36,433 nt of DNA. Origin: Deltaproteobacteria bacterium. Lineage in GTDB: Bacteria > Desulfobacterota > Desulfobacteria > Desulfobacterales > QNYZ01. The position numbers and the translations under genes are program-made. Of this stretch, positions 22,791-30,832 are shown one piece after another; position 1 is the stretch's first letter, and each line of letters starts with the position of its first letter. Location: assembly GCA_003973265.1 (NCBI GenBank), contig QNYZ01000055.1:1-36433 (forward strand), given 5' to 3'. A model generated the notes under the pieces. That model ran no database searches. It was not told the DNA's origin and saw only the letters and a list, made by a program, of their open reading frames with translations.

Positions 22791-25109
22791 ATGAATAATT
22801 TATCTGTTGTCGGCCAGCGAATTCCCAAGCTCGATGCGGCTGAAAAAGCCACCGGACGATCGAGGTATATCCAGGACGTCACGCTTCCGGGTATGCTTTA
22901 CGGGAAAATTTTGTACAGCAAATACGCCCATGCCCGGATTGTCAGGATCGACACGTCCCGGGCCAGAAAACTTGAAGGGGTCCGTGCCGTGTTGACCGGT
23001 ACGGATATTCCCGAAATCCGCATGGGCGTCTATAAGGACAACCCGCCCTTAAAGTCGGGAAAAGTGCGATCCTACCGGGATGAAGTGGCCGCCGTGGCCG
23101 CCGTGGATTTAAAAACCGCCGAAGAAGCCATCCGTTTGATTGAAGTGACCTACGAGGCCCTTCCGGCGGTATTTGACCCGGAAACGGCCATGAAAAAAGA
23201 AGCGCCCCTGGTCCACGAAGCCCATAAAACCAATGTGCTTAAAATGCCGTGGAAACTTCATTATGGCGATGTGGAAGCGGCCCGCAGCGAAGCGGCCCAC
23301 ATCGTGGAGGATCGCTTTTCGGCGACCTGGGTGACCCATTGCTGCCTCGGTACCAGCGGTTGCATCGCCGATTTCGACCACGACAACCATCTGACCGTTT
23401 ACAGCAACACCCAGATTCCGTCGCTGGCCCAGAAAGACTTTCTGGGGACACTCAAGGCGCTGGGGCTCAAAGATCGCAGGGCCCGGGTGATCAAGCCCTG
23501 CATCGGCGGCGGGTTCGGCAGCAAGCTTGACACCTATGCGTACGAGCATGTCGCCATCCTGCTGGCTTTTCATGCCCGTAAGCCGGTCAAAATCCAGTTT
23601 GACCGGAAAGAAGAGTTTATCGCCACCTCCACCCGTCAACCGGCCATCATGAATATTGTTCAGGGGTGTGATGAAAACGGCAGGCTTCTCTTCCGGGATA
23701 TCCGTATGATCCTCGACAACGGCGCCTACACCTCGTGGGGGGCAACCACTCCGTCGGTGATGATGCTGCCGATTTCATCGCTCTACCGGGTCCCCAACGT
23801 TCGCTACGAGGCGCTGTGCGTCTATACCAACAACACCTATGCCCAGGCCATGCGGGGCTATGGCAACCCGCAGGCGACGTTTGCCATTGAAAGCGCCATG
23901 GACGCTTTGGCAGCGAAAGCCGGTATCGACCCCGTGGAATTTCGGCGCATCAATGCCAACCATGGCGATGAAGTGACGCCCCAGGGATTTCGGATTACGA
24001 CCTGCGGACTGGCCGGATGCATAGATAAGGTGGCAGAGGCCCTTGGCGGCGGCAAAAGAAAGAAAGGCGAGGGGGTCGGATATGCGTCCCTCGTTCATGT
24101 GGGCGGCGGGGCCCGGGTCTATAAATCAGACGGCTGCGGCACCCTGATGAAAATGAACGATTACGGCCAGCTCGATCTCTTTACCGGCGCCACCGACATG
24201 GGGCAGGGCGCCGATACGGTTATTGCCCAGATCGTGGCCGAGGAACTGGGGCTTCACATCGAAGATATCCACGTCATTCACAGCGATACCGATATCTGCC
24301 CCTGGGATGTGGGGGCCCATGCCAGCCGTACCACGTTTGTGGCCGGCAATTCGGCGCTGGGTGCGGCCAGACAGCTACGATCCCAGATCGTCAAAATCGC
24401 TTCGCGGGTGCTCGATGTCGATCCCCAGGACATCCGGCTGAACGATCGCATGGTCATATCCCGGCAGGATCCGGAAAAAAAGATCGAACTGGGAAAGCTG
24501 CTGCGTAAATCCCACTTCAGCCCGGGTGGCAATATGCTCATGGCCGAGTATTTTTATGATCCGGACAACGAAAATCTGGGACGCGATTTCAAGGGCAACC
24601 TGTCGATGACCTACACCTTCGGCACCCACGGCGCCCGGGTCCGGGTGGACGAAGAAACGGGCAAGGTCGAGATTCTCCGTTATGTGGCGGCCCACGATGT
24701 CGGCCGGGCCATCAACCCCCTGTTGCTGGAAGGGCAGGTCTACGGCGGCGTCATGATGGGGATCGGGTATGCCCTCACCGAACAGGTGCAGCTGGAAAAG
24801 GGCGAAATCATGAATCCCAATTTCAGGGACTACAAAATCCTGACCGCCAAGGATACCGTACCCATCGCGGCGCCTTTTCTGGAAACCACCGACGCCGAAG
24901 GACCGTATGGCGCCAAGGGGATCGGAGAACCCGGCTGCGTGCCCACGGCCCCGGCCATTGCCAACGCCATTTATGATGCGGTCGGGGTAAGGATCAAAGA
25001 CCTGCCCATCACCCCCGAACGGGTGCTGGCGGCTCTTAAGAAAAAAGGCGGGGATGATACCTGCGGGATTGATCCGTTGACCGAAAAAGTCTATGATTGC
25101 ACATCGTAA
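22791..25109 (+). CDS. Xanthine-dehydrogenase-family molybdopterin-binding (large) subunit
   Basis: This 772-residue protein has the family order: N-terminal VVGQRIPKLDAAEKATGRSRYIQDV, HARI, then molybdopterin loops IGGGFGSK, RGYGNPQATFAIESAMD, DMGQGADTVIAQIVAEELG and the catalytic GAKGIGEPGCVPTAPAIANA, in which the Glu is the expected base. It hydroxylates a carbon, typically next to nitrogen or in an activated ring, with water as oxygen source. The length is close to the 4-hydroxybenzoyl-CoA reductase and nicotinate/furoyl-CoA-type large subunits. It is separated from its small subunit by 270 bases, unlike the tight spacing elsewhere. Confidence 0.94.
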   Translation: MNNLSVVGQRIPKLDAAEKATGRSRYIQDVTLPGMLYGKILYSKYAHARIVRIDTSRARKLEGVRAVLTGTDIPEIRMGVYKDNPPLKSGKVRSYRDEVAAVAAVDLKTAEEAIRLIEVTYEALPAVFDPETAMKKEAPLVHEAHKTNVLKMPWKLHYGDVEAARSEAAHIVEDRFSATWVTHCCLGTSGCIADFDHDNHLTVYSNTQIPSLAQKDFLGTLKALGLKDRRARVIKPCIGGGFGSKLDTYAYEHVAILLAFHARKPVKIQFDRKEEFIATSTRQPAIMNIVQGCDENGRLLFRDIRMILDNGAYTSWGATTPSVMMLPISSLYRVPNVRYEALCVYTNNTYAQAMRGYGNPQATFAIESAMDALAAKAGIDPVEFRRINANHGDEVTPQGFRITTCGLAGCIDKVAEALGGGKRKKGEGVGYASLVHVGGGARVYKSDGCGTLMKMNDYGQLDLFTGATDMGQGADTVIAQIVAEELGLHIEDIHVIHSDTDICPWDVGAHASRTTFVAGNSALGAARQLRSQIVKIASRVLDVDPQDIRLNDRMVISRQDPEKKIELGKLLRKSHFSPGGNMLMAEYFYDPDNENLGRDFKGNLSMTYTFGTHGARVRVDEETGKVEILRYVAAHDVGRAINPLLLEGQVYGGVMMGIGYALTEQVQLEKGEIMNPNFRDYKILTAKDTVPIAAPFLETTDAEGPYGAKGIGEPGCVPTAPAIANAIYDAVGVRIKDLPITPERVLAALKKKGGDDTCGIDPLTEKVYDCTS

Positions 25110-25155
25110 AAAACATGAACGTTTGTCGTCCAACGAATGCAAAGGAGGTAGTGTG

Positions 25156-26178
25156 ATGAAGAAAAGGATCGGGTTATCCATGGCAGCCGTTTTTCTCTCT
25201 ATGGTTGTTGGTGTGGCGTTTCTGGCACCGGCGGCCACAGCCGGGCCGATTAAACTGAGCTATGCCAATTTTCCCCCGGCCCCGACCTTTCCCTGCGTGC
25301 AGATGGAACGGTGGAAAACCGAGATTGAAAAACGGACCCAGGGAAAAGTGGCCGTCAACACCTATCCGGGCGGCACCCTGCTGGGCGCCAAAGCAATGAT
25401 GGACGGCGTGATTGCCGGTCAGGCCGATATCGGCTGTATCTGCATGGCTTATCAGCCGGGACGGTTCGTGGTCACCAACGCCACCAGCCTGCCCATGGGA
25501 ATCCCCAACGCCAAAGTCGGCAGCATGGTACTTCTCGACCTGTACAAAAAATACAATCCCGAAGCCTTTGCCAAAGTCAAGGTGTTGACGATGTTTACCA
25601 CGGCCCCCACCAACATCATGTCCAAGGTGCCGATCCGGTCCCTGGCCGATATCAAGGGCGTTGACTTAAGAGCTTCCGGCGGCGCGGCCCAGATTCTGGC
25701 TGCCTGGGGCGCCAATCCGGTGGGCATGCCCATGCCGGCCACGGTGGAAGCCCTGCAGAAAGGCGTGGTCAAGGGCCTGTTTTCATCTCTGGAGAGTATG
25801 AAAGATTTCAAATTCGCCGAAATGTGTCCCTATGTTACCCGTACCGATACGGTCATCTACCCCTTTGCCGTCATCATGAATATGGCTAAATGGAAAGCCC
25901 TGCCCGACGATGTCAAAAAAGTCATGGAGGGGATGATTACCGAGCAGGCCGAATGGACCGGCGATTATATGGATAACCATGTCAACGACGCCATTGCATG
26001 GTCCAAAACCGTCCATAAAGTCGAGTTTATTGATCTGTCCGCGGCAGAGAAAGAAAAGTGGAACGCCAAGCTGCAGTTCCTGACGGATAAATGGATTAAG
26101 GGCGCCAAAGCAAAGGGCCTGCCGGCCGAAGCGATTGTCAGCGATATTCAGACGCTGGTGAAGAAGTACGGAAAGTAG
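25156..26178 (+). CDS. dctP: TRAP transporter periplasmic solute-binding protein (DctP family)
   Basis: This 340-residue protein has a cleavable signal peptide (KKR, hydrophobic core, cut near AATAG). It then shows the DctP fold: MERWKTEIEKRTQGKVAVNTYPGGTLLGAKAMMDGVIAGQADIG and KGVDLRASGGAAQILAAWGANPVGMPMPATVEALQKGVVKGLFSSLESM. The Arg in LRASGG is where TRAP binding proteins hold a carboxylate. The ATG at 25156 follows an excellent AAAGGAGGT at 25141-25149. It captures an organic acid for the DctQM permease. Confidence 0.94.
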   Translation: MKKRIGLSMAAVFLSMVVGVAFLAPAATAGPIKLSYANFPPAPTFPCVQMERWKTEIEKRTQGKVAVNTYPGGTLLGAKAMMDGVIAGQADIGCICMAYQPGRFVVTNATSLPMGIPNAKVGSMVLLDLYKKYNPEAFAKVKVLTMFTTAPTNIMSKVPIRSLADIKGVDLRASGGAAQILAAWGANPVGMPMPATVEALQKGVVKGLFSSLESMKDFKFAEMCPYVTRTDTVIYPFAVIMNMAKWKALPDDVKKVMEGMITEQAEWTGDYMDNHVNDAIAWSKTVHKVEFIDLSAAEKEKWNAKLQFLTDKWIKGAKAKGLPAEAIVSDIQTLVKKYGK

Positions 26179-26393
26179 AAAGGGAAAAGGGAGATGGGAT
26201 TGGGATAGGGTTCACTGGTTCAAGGGGTCAAGGGGCCAGGGGGAAGGGCGTGGATAGATGCGATTAAACCGGGGGCGTTAAAACTTCCTGTCATTCATAT
26301 CTTTCGGCCTCCTGGCCTTTTACCCTTTGAATCTTCGCCCCCCCCTTGTTTCCAAATCCCTCGATCCCCAGGCCTTTCGAATCCGTGGAGCCT

Positions 26394-26431
26394 TTGTTAC
26401 AAACCATTGAATTTGTTACAAACAGTTGAAT
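26394..26431. promoter_or_regulatory. Two direct copies of TTGTTACAAAC before dctQ
   Basis: TTGTTACAAAC occurs at 26394-26404 and 26413-26423, 19 bases apart; each is followed by a near-identical TTGAAT. Each contains the palindrome TTGT-T-ACAA, which resembles the arms of the operator-like site at 6821-6837. They lie 25-62 bases before the dctQ start in a 277-base gap that otherwise holds only low-complexity purine/pyrimidine words. They could be regulator sites for the transporter genes or a simple duplication. Confidence 0.45.
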
Positions 26432-26455
26432 CCCTGAACCCTCTGGCTTAATAAT

Positions 26456-26947
26456 ATGCTTTTGCTCGAAAAAATAAATCTGGCCTTAAACCGCCTGCTC
26501 GTTTTCATCGGCGGTTTTTTCCTGGTCGGGATGATCCTCCTGGCCTGCGCCAATATCTTCTCCCGCCTGGTATGGGTTCCCATTCGCGGGACCTTTGAGC
26601 TGATGGGGTATTTTGGCGCGGTGGTGACGGCCTTTGCCCTGGGCTATACCCAGCTGAACAAGGGTCATATTGCCGTGGATGTGCTGGTTAATACCTTTTC
26701 AAAAAAGACCCAGCGGATCATCCGTATGATCAACCATCTGCTCGGTGCGCTGTTTTTTGCGCTCGCCGCCTGGCAGATCAGCATCAAGGCGGCAACGCTG
26801 ATGAGAACCGGCGAGGTCACCGAAACCCTGCGGATTATCTATTATCCGTTCACCTGCGCCGTGGCGCTGGGCTGCATCGTACTGGCCCTGGTCTTGATTA
26901 CCGACCTGCTTAAACTGCTCATGCCCGAAAAGGAGATATCACGTTGA
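26456..26947 (+). CDS. dctQ: TRAP transporter small permease subunit (DctQ family)
   Basis: This 163-residue membrane protein has four predicted hydrophobic segments (about 12-32, 44-64, 88-108 and 131-153). It carries the family-like FELMGYFGAVVTAFALGYTQLNKGHIAVDVLV between the second and third. It pairs with DctM in the inner membrane. There is no strong ribosome site before the ATG at 26456. Its stop overlaps the dctM start. Confidence 0.92.
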   Translation: MLLLEKINLALNRLLVFIGGFFLVGMILLACANIFSRLVWVPIRGTFELMGYFGAVVTAFALGYTQLNKGHIAVDVLVNTFSKKTQRIIRMINHLLGALFFALAAWQISIKAATLMRTGEVTETLRIIYYPFTCAVALGCIVLALVLITDLLKLLMPEKEISR

Positions 26948-28248
26948 GCCTGACGGTGATCGGGATTATCGGGATTGTCCTTTTGCTGGCAATTCTGTTT
27001 ATTCTGGGGATCCCCGTGGGATTTGCCATGGGGATCGTCGGATTCGGCGGATTTTGTTACGTGGTGTCTGTTCCCGCCGGTCTCAACATGGTCAGCTCGG
27101 TATTGTGGGAGACGTATTCAAAATACGGACTCACCGTGATCCCCCTTTTTATTTTCATGGGTCAGGTGGCCTTTTACTCCGGGGTCAACGAAAAGCTCTA
27201 CAATGCCGCTTATAAATGGGTGGGACATATCCGCGGCGGGATTGCCATGGCCACCATCATGGCCTGTTCAGCCTTTGCCGCCATCTGCGGGTCCAATGCC
27301 GCCACGGCCGCCACCATGACCACCGTGGCGCTCCCCCAGATGAACAAATTTAAATACAACCCCAAATTAAGTACCGGTGCCATTGCCTGCGGCTCCACCC
27401 TGGGCGTCGTGATTCCACCGAGCGTCGTCCTGATCATCATTGGCCTTTCTACCGGACAATCAATTGCGCGCCTGTTTTACGGCGGGGTCGGTGTCGGGAT
27501 TTTGCTGGCGGCATTGCTGATCCTTTCCGCCTATGTTGTCTGCTGTATCCACCCGGACTGGGGACCGGTGGGACCTGAGACCGGTTTTGTCGAAAAGATC
27601 AAAGCGGTTTCCGGTGCCGCCGAAATGATTATCCTTTTTTTACTGGTCATGCTCGGGCTCTATTTCGGGATCTTTACGCCCACCGAAGCCGGGGCGGCCG
27701 GATCGTTTTTTGCCGTTCTGATCAGTGTTATCCAGCGGCGGCTTTCCTGGAAGGGGTTTATCGGGTCGATCACCGATACCCTGCGGATCTCCTGCATGGT
27801 GATTACCATCGTGGCCGGCGCCATGATCTTCGGCCGTTTTCTGGCCGTCACGCGGATTCCCTTTGACATTGCCGCCTGGGTCGTCAACCTCCCCGTATCC
27901 GGCACGGTCATCATGGCCATTATCTTTTTTATCTATGTCATTGGCGGCGCGGTCATGGATGCCCTGGCCCTTCTGCTGATCACCATCCCGATCTTTTTCC
28001 CGGTTGCCAGCCAGCTCGGCTACGATCCCATCTGGTTCGGGGTCACCATCACGGTGGTCACCACGCTGGGTGCCGTCACTCCGCCGGTGGGCGCCACTAC
28101 CTATGTGGTGGGCGGCATGGCGAAAGATGTGCCCCTTGAAGATGTGTTCCGGGGGGTGGTCTACTTCCTGCCGGCCTATCTTATCTGTGTTTTCCTTCTG
28201 ATGCTGTTTCCCGGTATTGCTCTTTTCTTGCCGGGGCTATTGGGCTGA
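26944..28248 (+). CDS. dctM: TRAP transporter large permease subunit (DctM family)
   Basis: This 434-residue protein, about a dozen membrane segments, begins at a TTG that overlaps the dctQ stop (TTGA). It shows the DctM signatures PLFIFMGQVAFYSG, ACSAFAAICGSNAATAATM, GSTLGVVIPPSVVLIIIGLSTGQSIARLF, FTPTEAGAAGSFFAV and VTPPVGATTYVVGG. It is the Na+-driven transport channel of the TRAP system. It ends the tightly arranged part of the catabolic cluster. Confidence 0.95.
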   Translation: MSLTVIGIIGIVLLLAILFILGIPVGFAMGIVGFGGFCYVVSVPAGLNMVSSVLWETYSKYGLTVIPLFIFMGQVAFYSGVNEKLYNAAYKWVGHIRGGIAMATIMACSAFAAICGSNAATAATMTTVALPQMNKFKYNPKLSTGAIACGSTLGVVIPPSVVLIIIGLSTGQSIARLFYGGVGVGILLAALLILSAYVVCCIHPDWGPVGPETGFVEKIKAVSGAAEMIILFLLVMLGLYFGIFTPTEAGAAGSFFAVLISVIQRRLSWKGFIGSITDTLRISCMVITIVAGAMIFGRFLAVTRIPFDIAAWVVNLPVSGTVIMAIIFFIYVIGGAVMDALALLLITIPIFFPVASQLGYDPIWFGVTITVVTTLGAVTPPVGATTYVVGGMAKDVPLEDVFRGVVYFLPAYLICVFLLMLFPGIALFLPGLLG

Positions 28249-28320
28249 TCAGACATAAGCCGCTTTATTATACAAGTGTCATCCAGATGACCGGCTTGAT
28301 TGAAAGGGTACGGAGTTTAA

Positions 28321-29313
28321 ATGAATTCGAAAAACAGATGGGTTGTTTTCATTCTTTGTGTGGCCGGAGCGCTCATCCTCTTCGGGAAAATAAGCTTAAA
28401 AGAAACGCCCAAAGAAAATGCTTCCCCTGATATATCATCCCGGACGTTTAAGACAACGAAACGCGGTAACGCCGCATCTGGGGCGCTTCCCCAATACATT
28501 TTCCGTGAAATCTATGGAATTACGTCGCTTGCACTCCATAAGACAGGGACTACCTGTTACCAGGAGATGATGGATAAAGTGCTTGAATCCGGGGATACCA
28601 TCCTGGTCCATGGCACTTGGGAGCACTTTCATGATCTGCAAAAAAAACATCAGAACTTTATTTTTATTACGCCCTTTGAAGATGAATTTCACAAGCCTGA
28701 GAAGGCCGGTATGGCCATTCTTGGGTTTTCTATCGCACTTGTGCTCATGTTATTTTCAAGTTTTTATTTCCAGAACCGGGCCTATAACCCGATTCCCCTC
28801 TCAATCTGCCTGATGATCGGCGCACTGTTCATGATTGTGAGCAAGGTGATGACCATCAGCGAAGCGTATCGCGCGATAGACTGGCGCACTGTTTTTCTGC
28901 TGGGAGGGCTCATTCCCCTGGGCATGGCGGTCGACCAGACCGGGACGGCGCAATGGATCGCTGGCGGAATCATCGCAGGCCTTGGCCGCCTCATGTCGCC
29001 GTTACTGCTTCTCGTTGTATTGGCCTGCCTCAGCTGCGCCTTTACCATGGTGATTTCAAATGTCGGGGCCTGTGCCCTGCTCGTTCCTCTGGGGGTCTCG
29101 ATTGCAACCCAGATCGGGATGGATCCCCGCGCCGCCATCATCGTGGTGGGCCTCGGTGTTTCCAATTCCTTTATCCTGCCCACCGATCAGGTCAATGCTC
29201 TCTACGTGGGGCCGGGGGAATATCGAAGCCGGGATTATGTTAAAATCGGTGGTATTTTAAGTCTCGTATACATCGTCATCCTTGTATTGATGACCTACTT
29301 TTTTTATCTTTAA
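28321..29313 (+). pseudogene. SLC13-family (divalent anion:Na+ symporter) permease with an internal deletion
   Basis: This 330-residue protein is about half the usual length of SLC13/TrkA_C permeases. Residues 1-38 look like a normal N-terminus with one membrane segment (RWVVFILCVAGALILF). From about residue 60 it joins a TrkA_C domain (REIYGITSLALHKTGTTCYQ, LESGDTILVHGTWEHFHDLQ) and then the C-terminal membrane half (NPIPLSICLMIGALFMIV, DWRTVFLLGGLIPLGMAVDQTGTAQWIA, GLGVSNSFILPTDQVNALY). The first membrane domain and first TrkA_C domain seem to have been removed in frame. It is unlikely to transport. It could still be a genuine short variant. Confidence 0.7.
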
Positions 29314-29404
29314 GCTTTGTTCGTAAAGGCAGCTCTAAAAGGTAGCGAAAATGTATATTGAGGCCGCTTAGCGATCTCTGATATTTTTTAATAAGGCACC
29401 GTGT

Positions 29405-29419
29405 CCCCTTTTTAAGGGG
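29405..29419. other. Short hairpin upstream of the dehalogenase-like gene
   Basis: CCCCTT (29405-29410) pairs with AAGGGG (29414-29419) around TTT. A second short G/C-palindrome (CCCC-T-GGGG, 29435-29443) follows. They lie in the 158-base gap before the gene at 29472. No clear FNR-type box was found there. Confidence 0.4.
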
Positions 29420-29471
29420 GTACCAGAGCCAACTCCCCTGGGGGTGAATCTTTACATAATGCAGGAAGTTG

Positions 29472-30617
29472 ATGATGAAGTCGTTTTCTTTTGCGGACCG
29501 GGGCGCCGGTCGCTACGTGGTTGGCCCGGTAGCGCCTTTTGACCAGAAAAACGAAATGTTCAAACGTCCCTGGTGGGACCCGTCCATGGCGGACCTGGGA
29601 GAAAAGTTTTACCATGCTCCGGTGATGCCGAGAGATCAAGCCGGGTATCGCCTCAAGGACTTCTCTCTGGTCAATGCGGCCTGGCGGGTTGAAAATGAAA
29701 TGGCCCAGGGTGTTCGCGGCGGCCGCATGGGACTTTACGATTGGACATGGGAGGGGAAATTCAATTTTCCCAGGGTGCCGGCCGGCTTAAAAATTTCCGA
29801 TGATGAGGCCTGTCACATCACCGGCGCAGTGAAAAGGGCGGCCACCCTGTTTGGTGCCTCGCTGGCAGGAACCTGTAAACTGGACCGCCGGTGGCTTTAT
29901 AAACCGGCCTATATGATCACCCCGGATGGCGGGAAAGTGACGGATAATCCCATCCCCGACGAATTTCAATACGCCGTCGTCATCGCTGTAGAAATGGACT
30001 ATCGTTCCATTCAAACCTCGCCGTCAGCCCCGGCATCGGCTGCCACCGGTATGGGATATTCGAAGATGGCCTTTGTGAGCGGTCTGCTGGCCCAGTATAT
30101 CCGGGGACTGGGCTACCGGGCCATTCCCTGCGGCAATGACACCGCCTGCAGTATCCCCATGGCCATTGACGCGGGCTTGGGTGAAATTGCCCGCAATGGT
30201 CTCCTGGTCACCCCGGAATTCGGCCCACGGGTTCGCCTGGCCAAAGTCCTCACCGACCTGCCGCTGCGTCCGGACCGGCCGATTACGTTCGGGGTATGGA
30301 ATTTTTGCATGATTTGTAAGAAGTGTGCAAAGAAATGCCCCAGCCGGAGCATCATGCACGGTGACCCCACGGAAGCGACCCATAATATCTCCAACCGGGA
30401 AGGCGTCCGCGCCTGGCATATCAACGCCGAGACCTGCCTGGCATTCTGGGCGAAAAACGGCACCGATTGCGCCAATTGTATCCGGGTGTGTCCGTTCAAC
30501 AAGCCATCCGGTCGGGTTCACGATCTGGTTCGATGGGGGATTTATCATGCCCCGCGGCTGAATCCCCTGTTTTTGTGGGGGGACGACCAGATGGGATATG
30601 GGAAAAGAAAAATATAA
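29472..30617 (+). CDS. Cytoplasmic reductive-dehalogenase-like (RdhA/QueG-superfamily) Fe-S protein
   Basis: This 381-residue protein has the corrinoid-binding core typical of reductive dehalogenases: YIRGLGYRAIPCGNDTA, IPMAIDAGLGEIARNGLLVTPEFGPRVRLAKVLTDLPL. It also has two ferredoxin-type cluster motifs: Cys279, 282, 285, 289 followed by Pro, and Cys322, 333, 336, 340 followed by Pro. It lacks a twin-arginine signal (no RR motif in the first 40 residues) and no rdhB anchor gene follows, unlike respiratory dehalogenases. It should be soluble and cytoplasmic. The ATG at 29472 or 29475 follows AGGAAG. The role is unknown: dehalogenation, another B12-dependent reduction, or an electron-transfer step. 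Confidence 0.82.
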   Translation: MMKSFSFADRGAGRYVVGPVAPFDQKNEMFKRPWWDPSMADLGEKFYHAPVMPRDQAGYRLKDFSLVNAAWRVENEMAQGVRGGRMGLYDWTWEGKFNFPRVPAGLKISDDEACHITGAVKRAATLFGASLAGTCKLDRRWLYKPAYMITPDGGKVTDNPIPDEFQYAVVIAVEMDYRSIQTSPSAPASAATGMGYSKMAFVSGLLAQYIRGLGYRAIPCGNDTACSIPMAIDAGLGEIARNGLLVTPEFGPRVRLAKVLTDLPLRPDRPITFGVWNFCMICKKCAKKCPSRSIMHGDPTEATHNISNREGVRAWHINAETCLAFWAKNGTDCANCIRVCPFNKPSGRVHDLVRWGIYHAPRLNPLFLWGDDQMGYGKRKI

Positions 30618-30832
30618 AAATAAGACTTCGTACGTATTTAACATAAAATCAAAATACTATTGGGGATGCTGTAAGGTAATTATGCGGGGGCGGGAAGCTG
30701 CTGCGAATCGGGCAGGGAAAAATATTCAGGCGCCGTGTTTATCCGGTACGGTGCAGGCTGTTGCGGCATACTGCACGTTTAGAAAAACACGACACCTGCT
30801 CAGGTGGAATGCTTTACGATACCATCAATGGA
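30618..30832. other. Intergenic stretch with no recognised gene
   Basis: AT-rich after the dehalogenase-like gene (30618-30660), then GC-mixed. A possible 85-residue open frame has no family resemblance. No rdhB-like membrane protein is encoded here. Confidence 0.45.

Noticed and set aside
19440..25109. 4-hydroxybenzoyl-CoA reductase as the identity of the molybdenum enzyme
   Set aside because: The FAD subunit lacks the cysteine-bearing 4Fe-4S insertion that defines that reductase.
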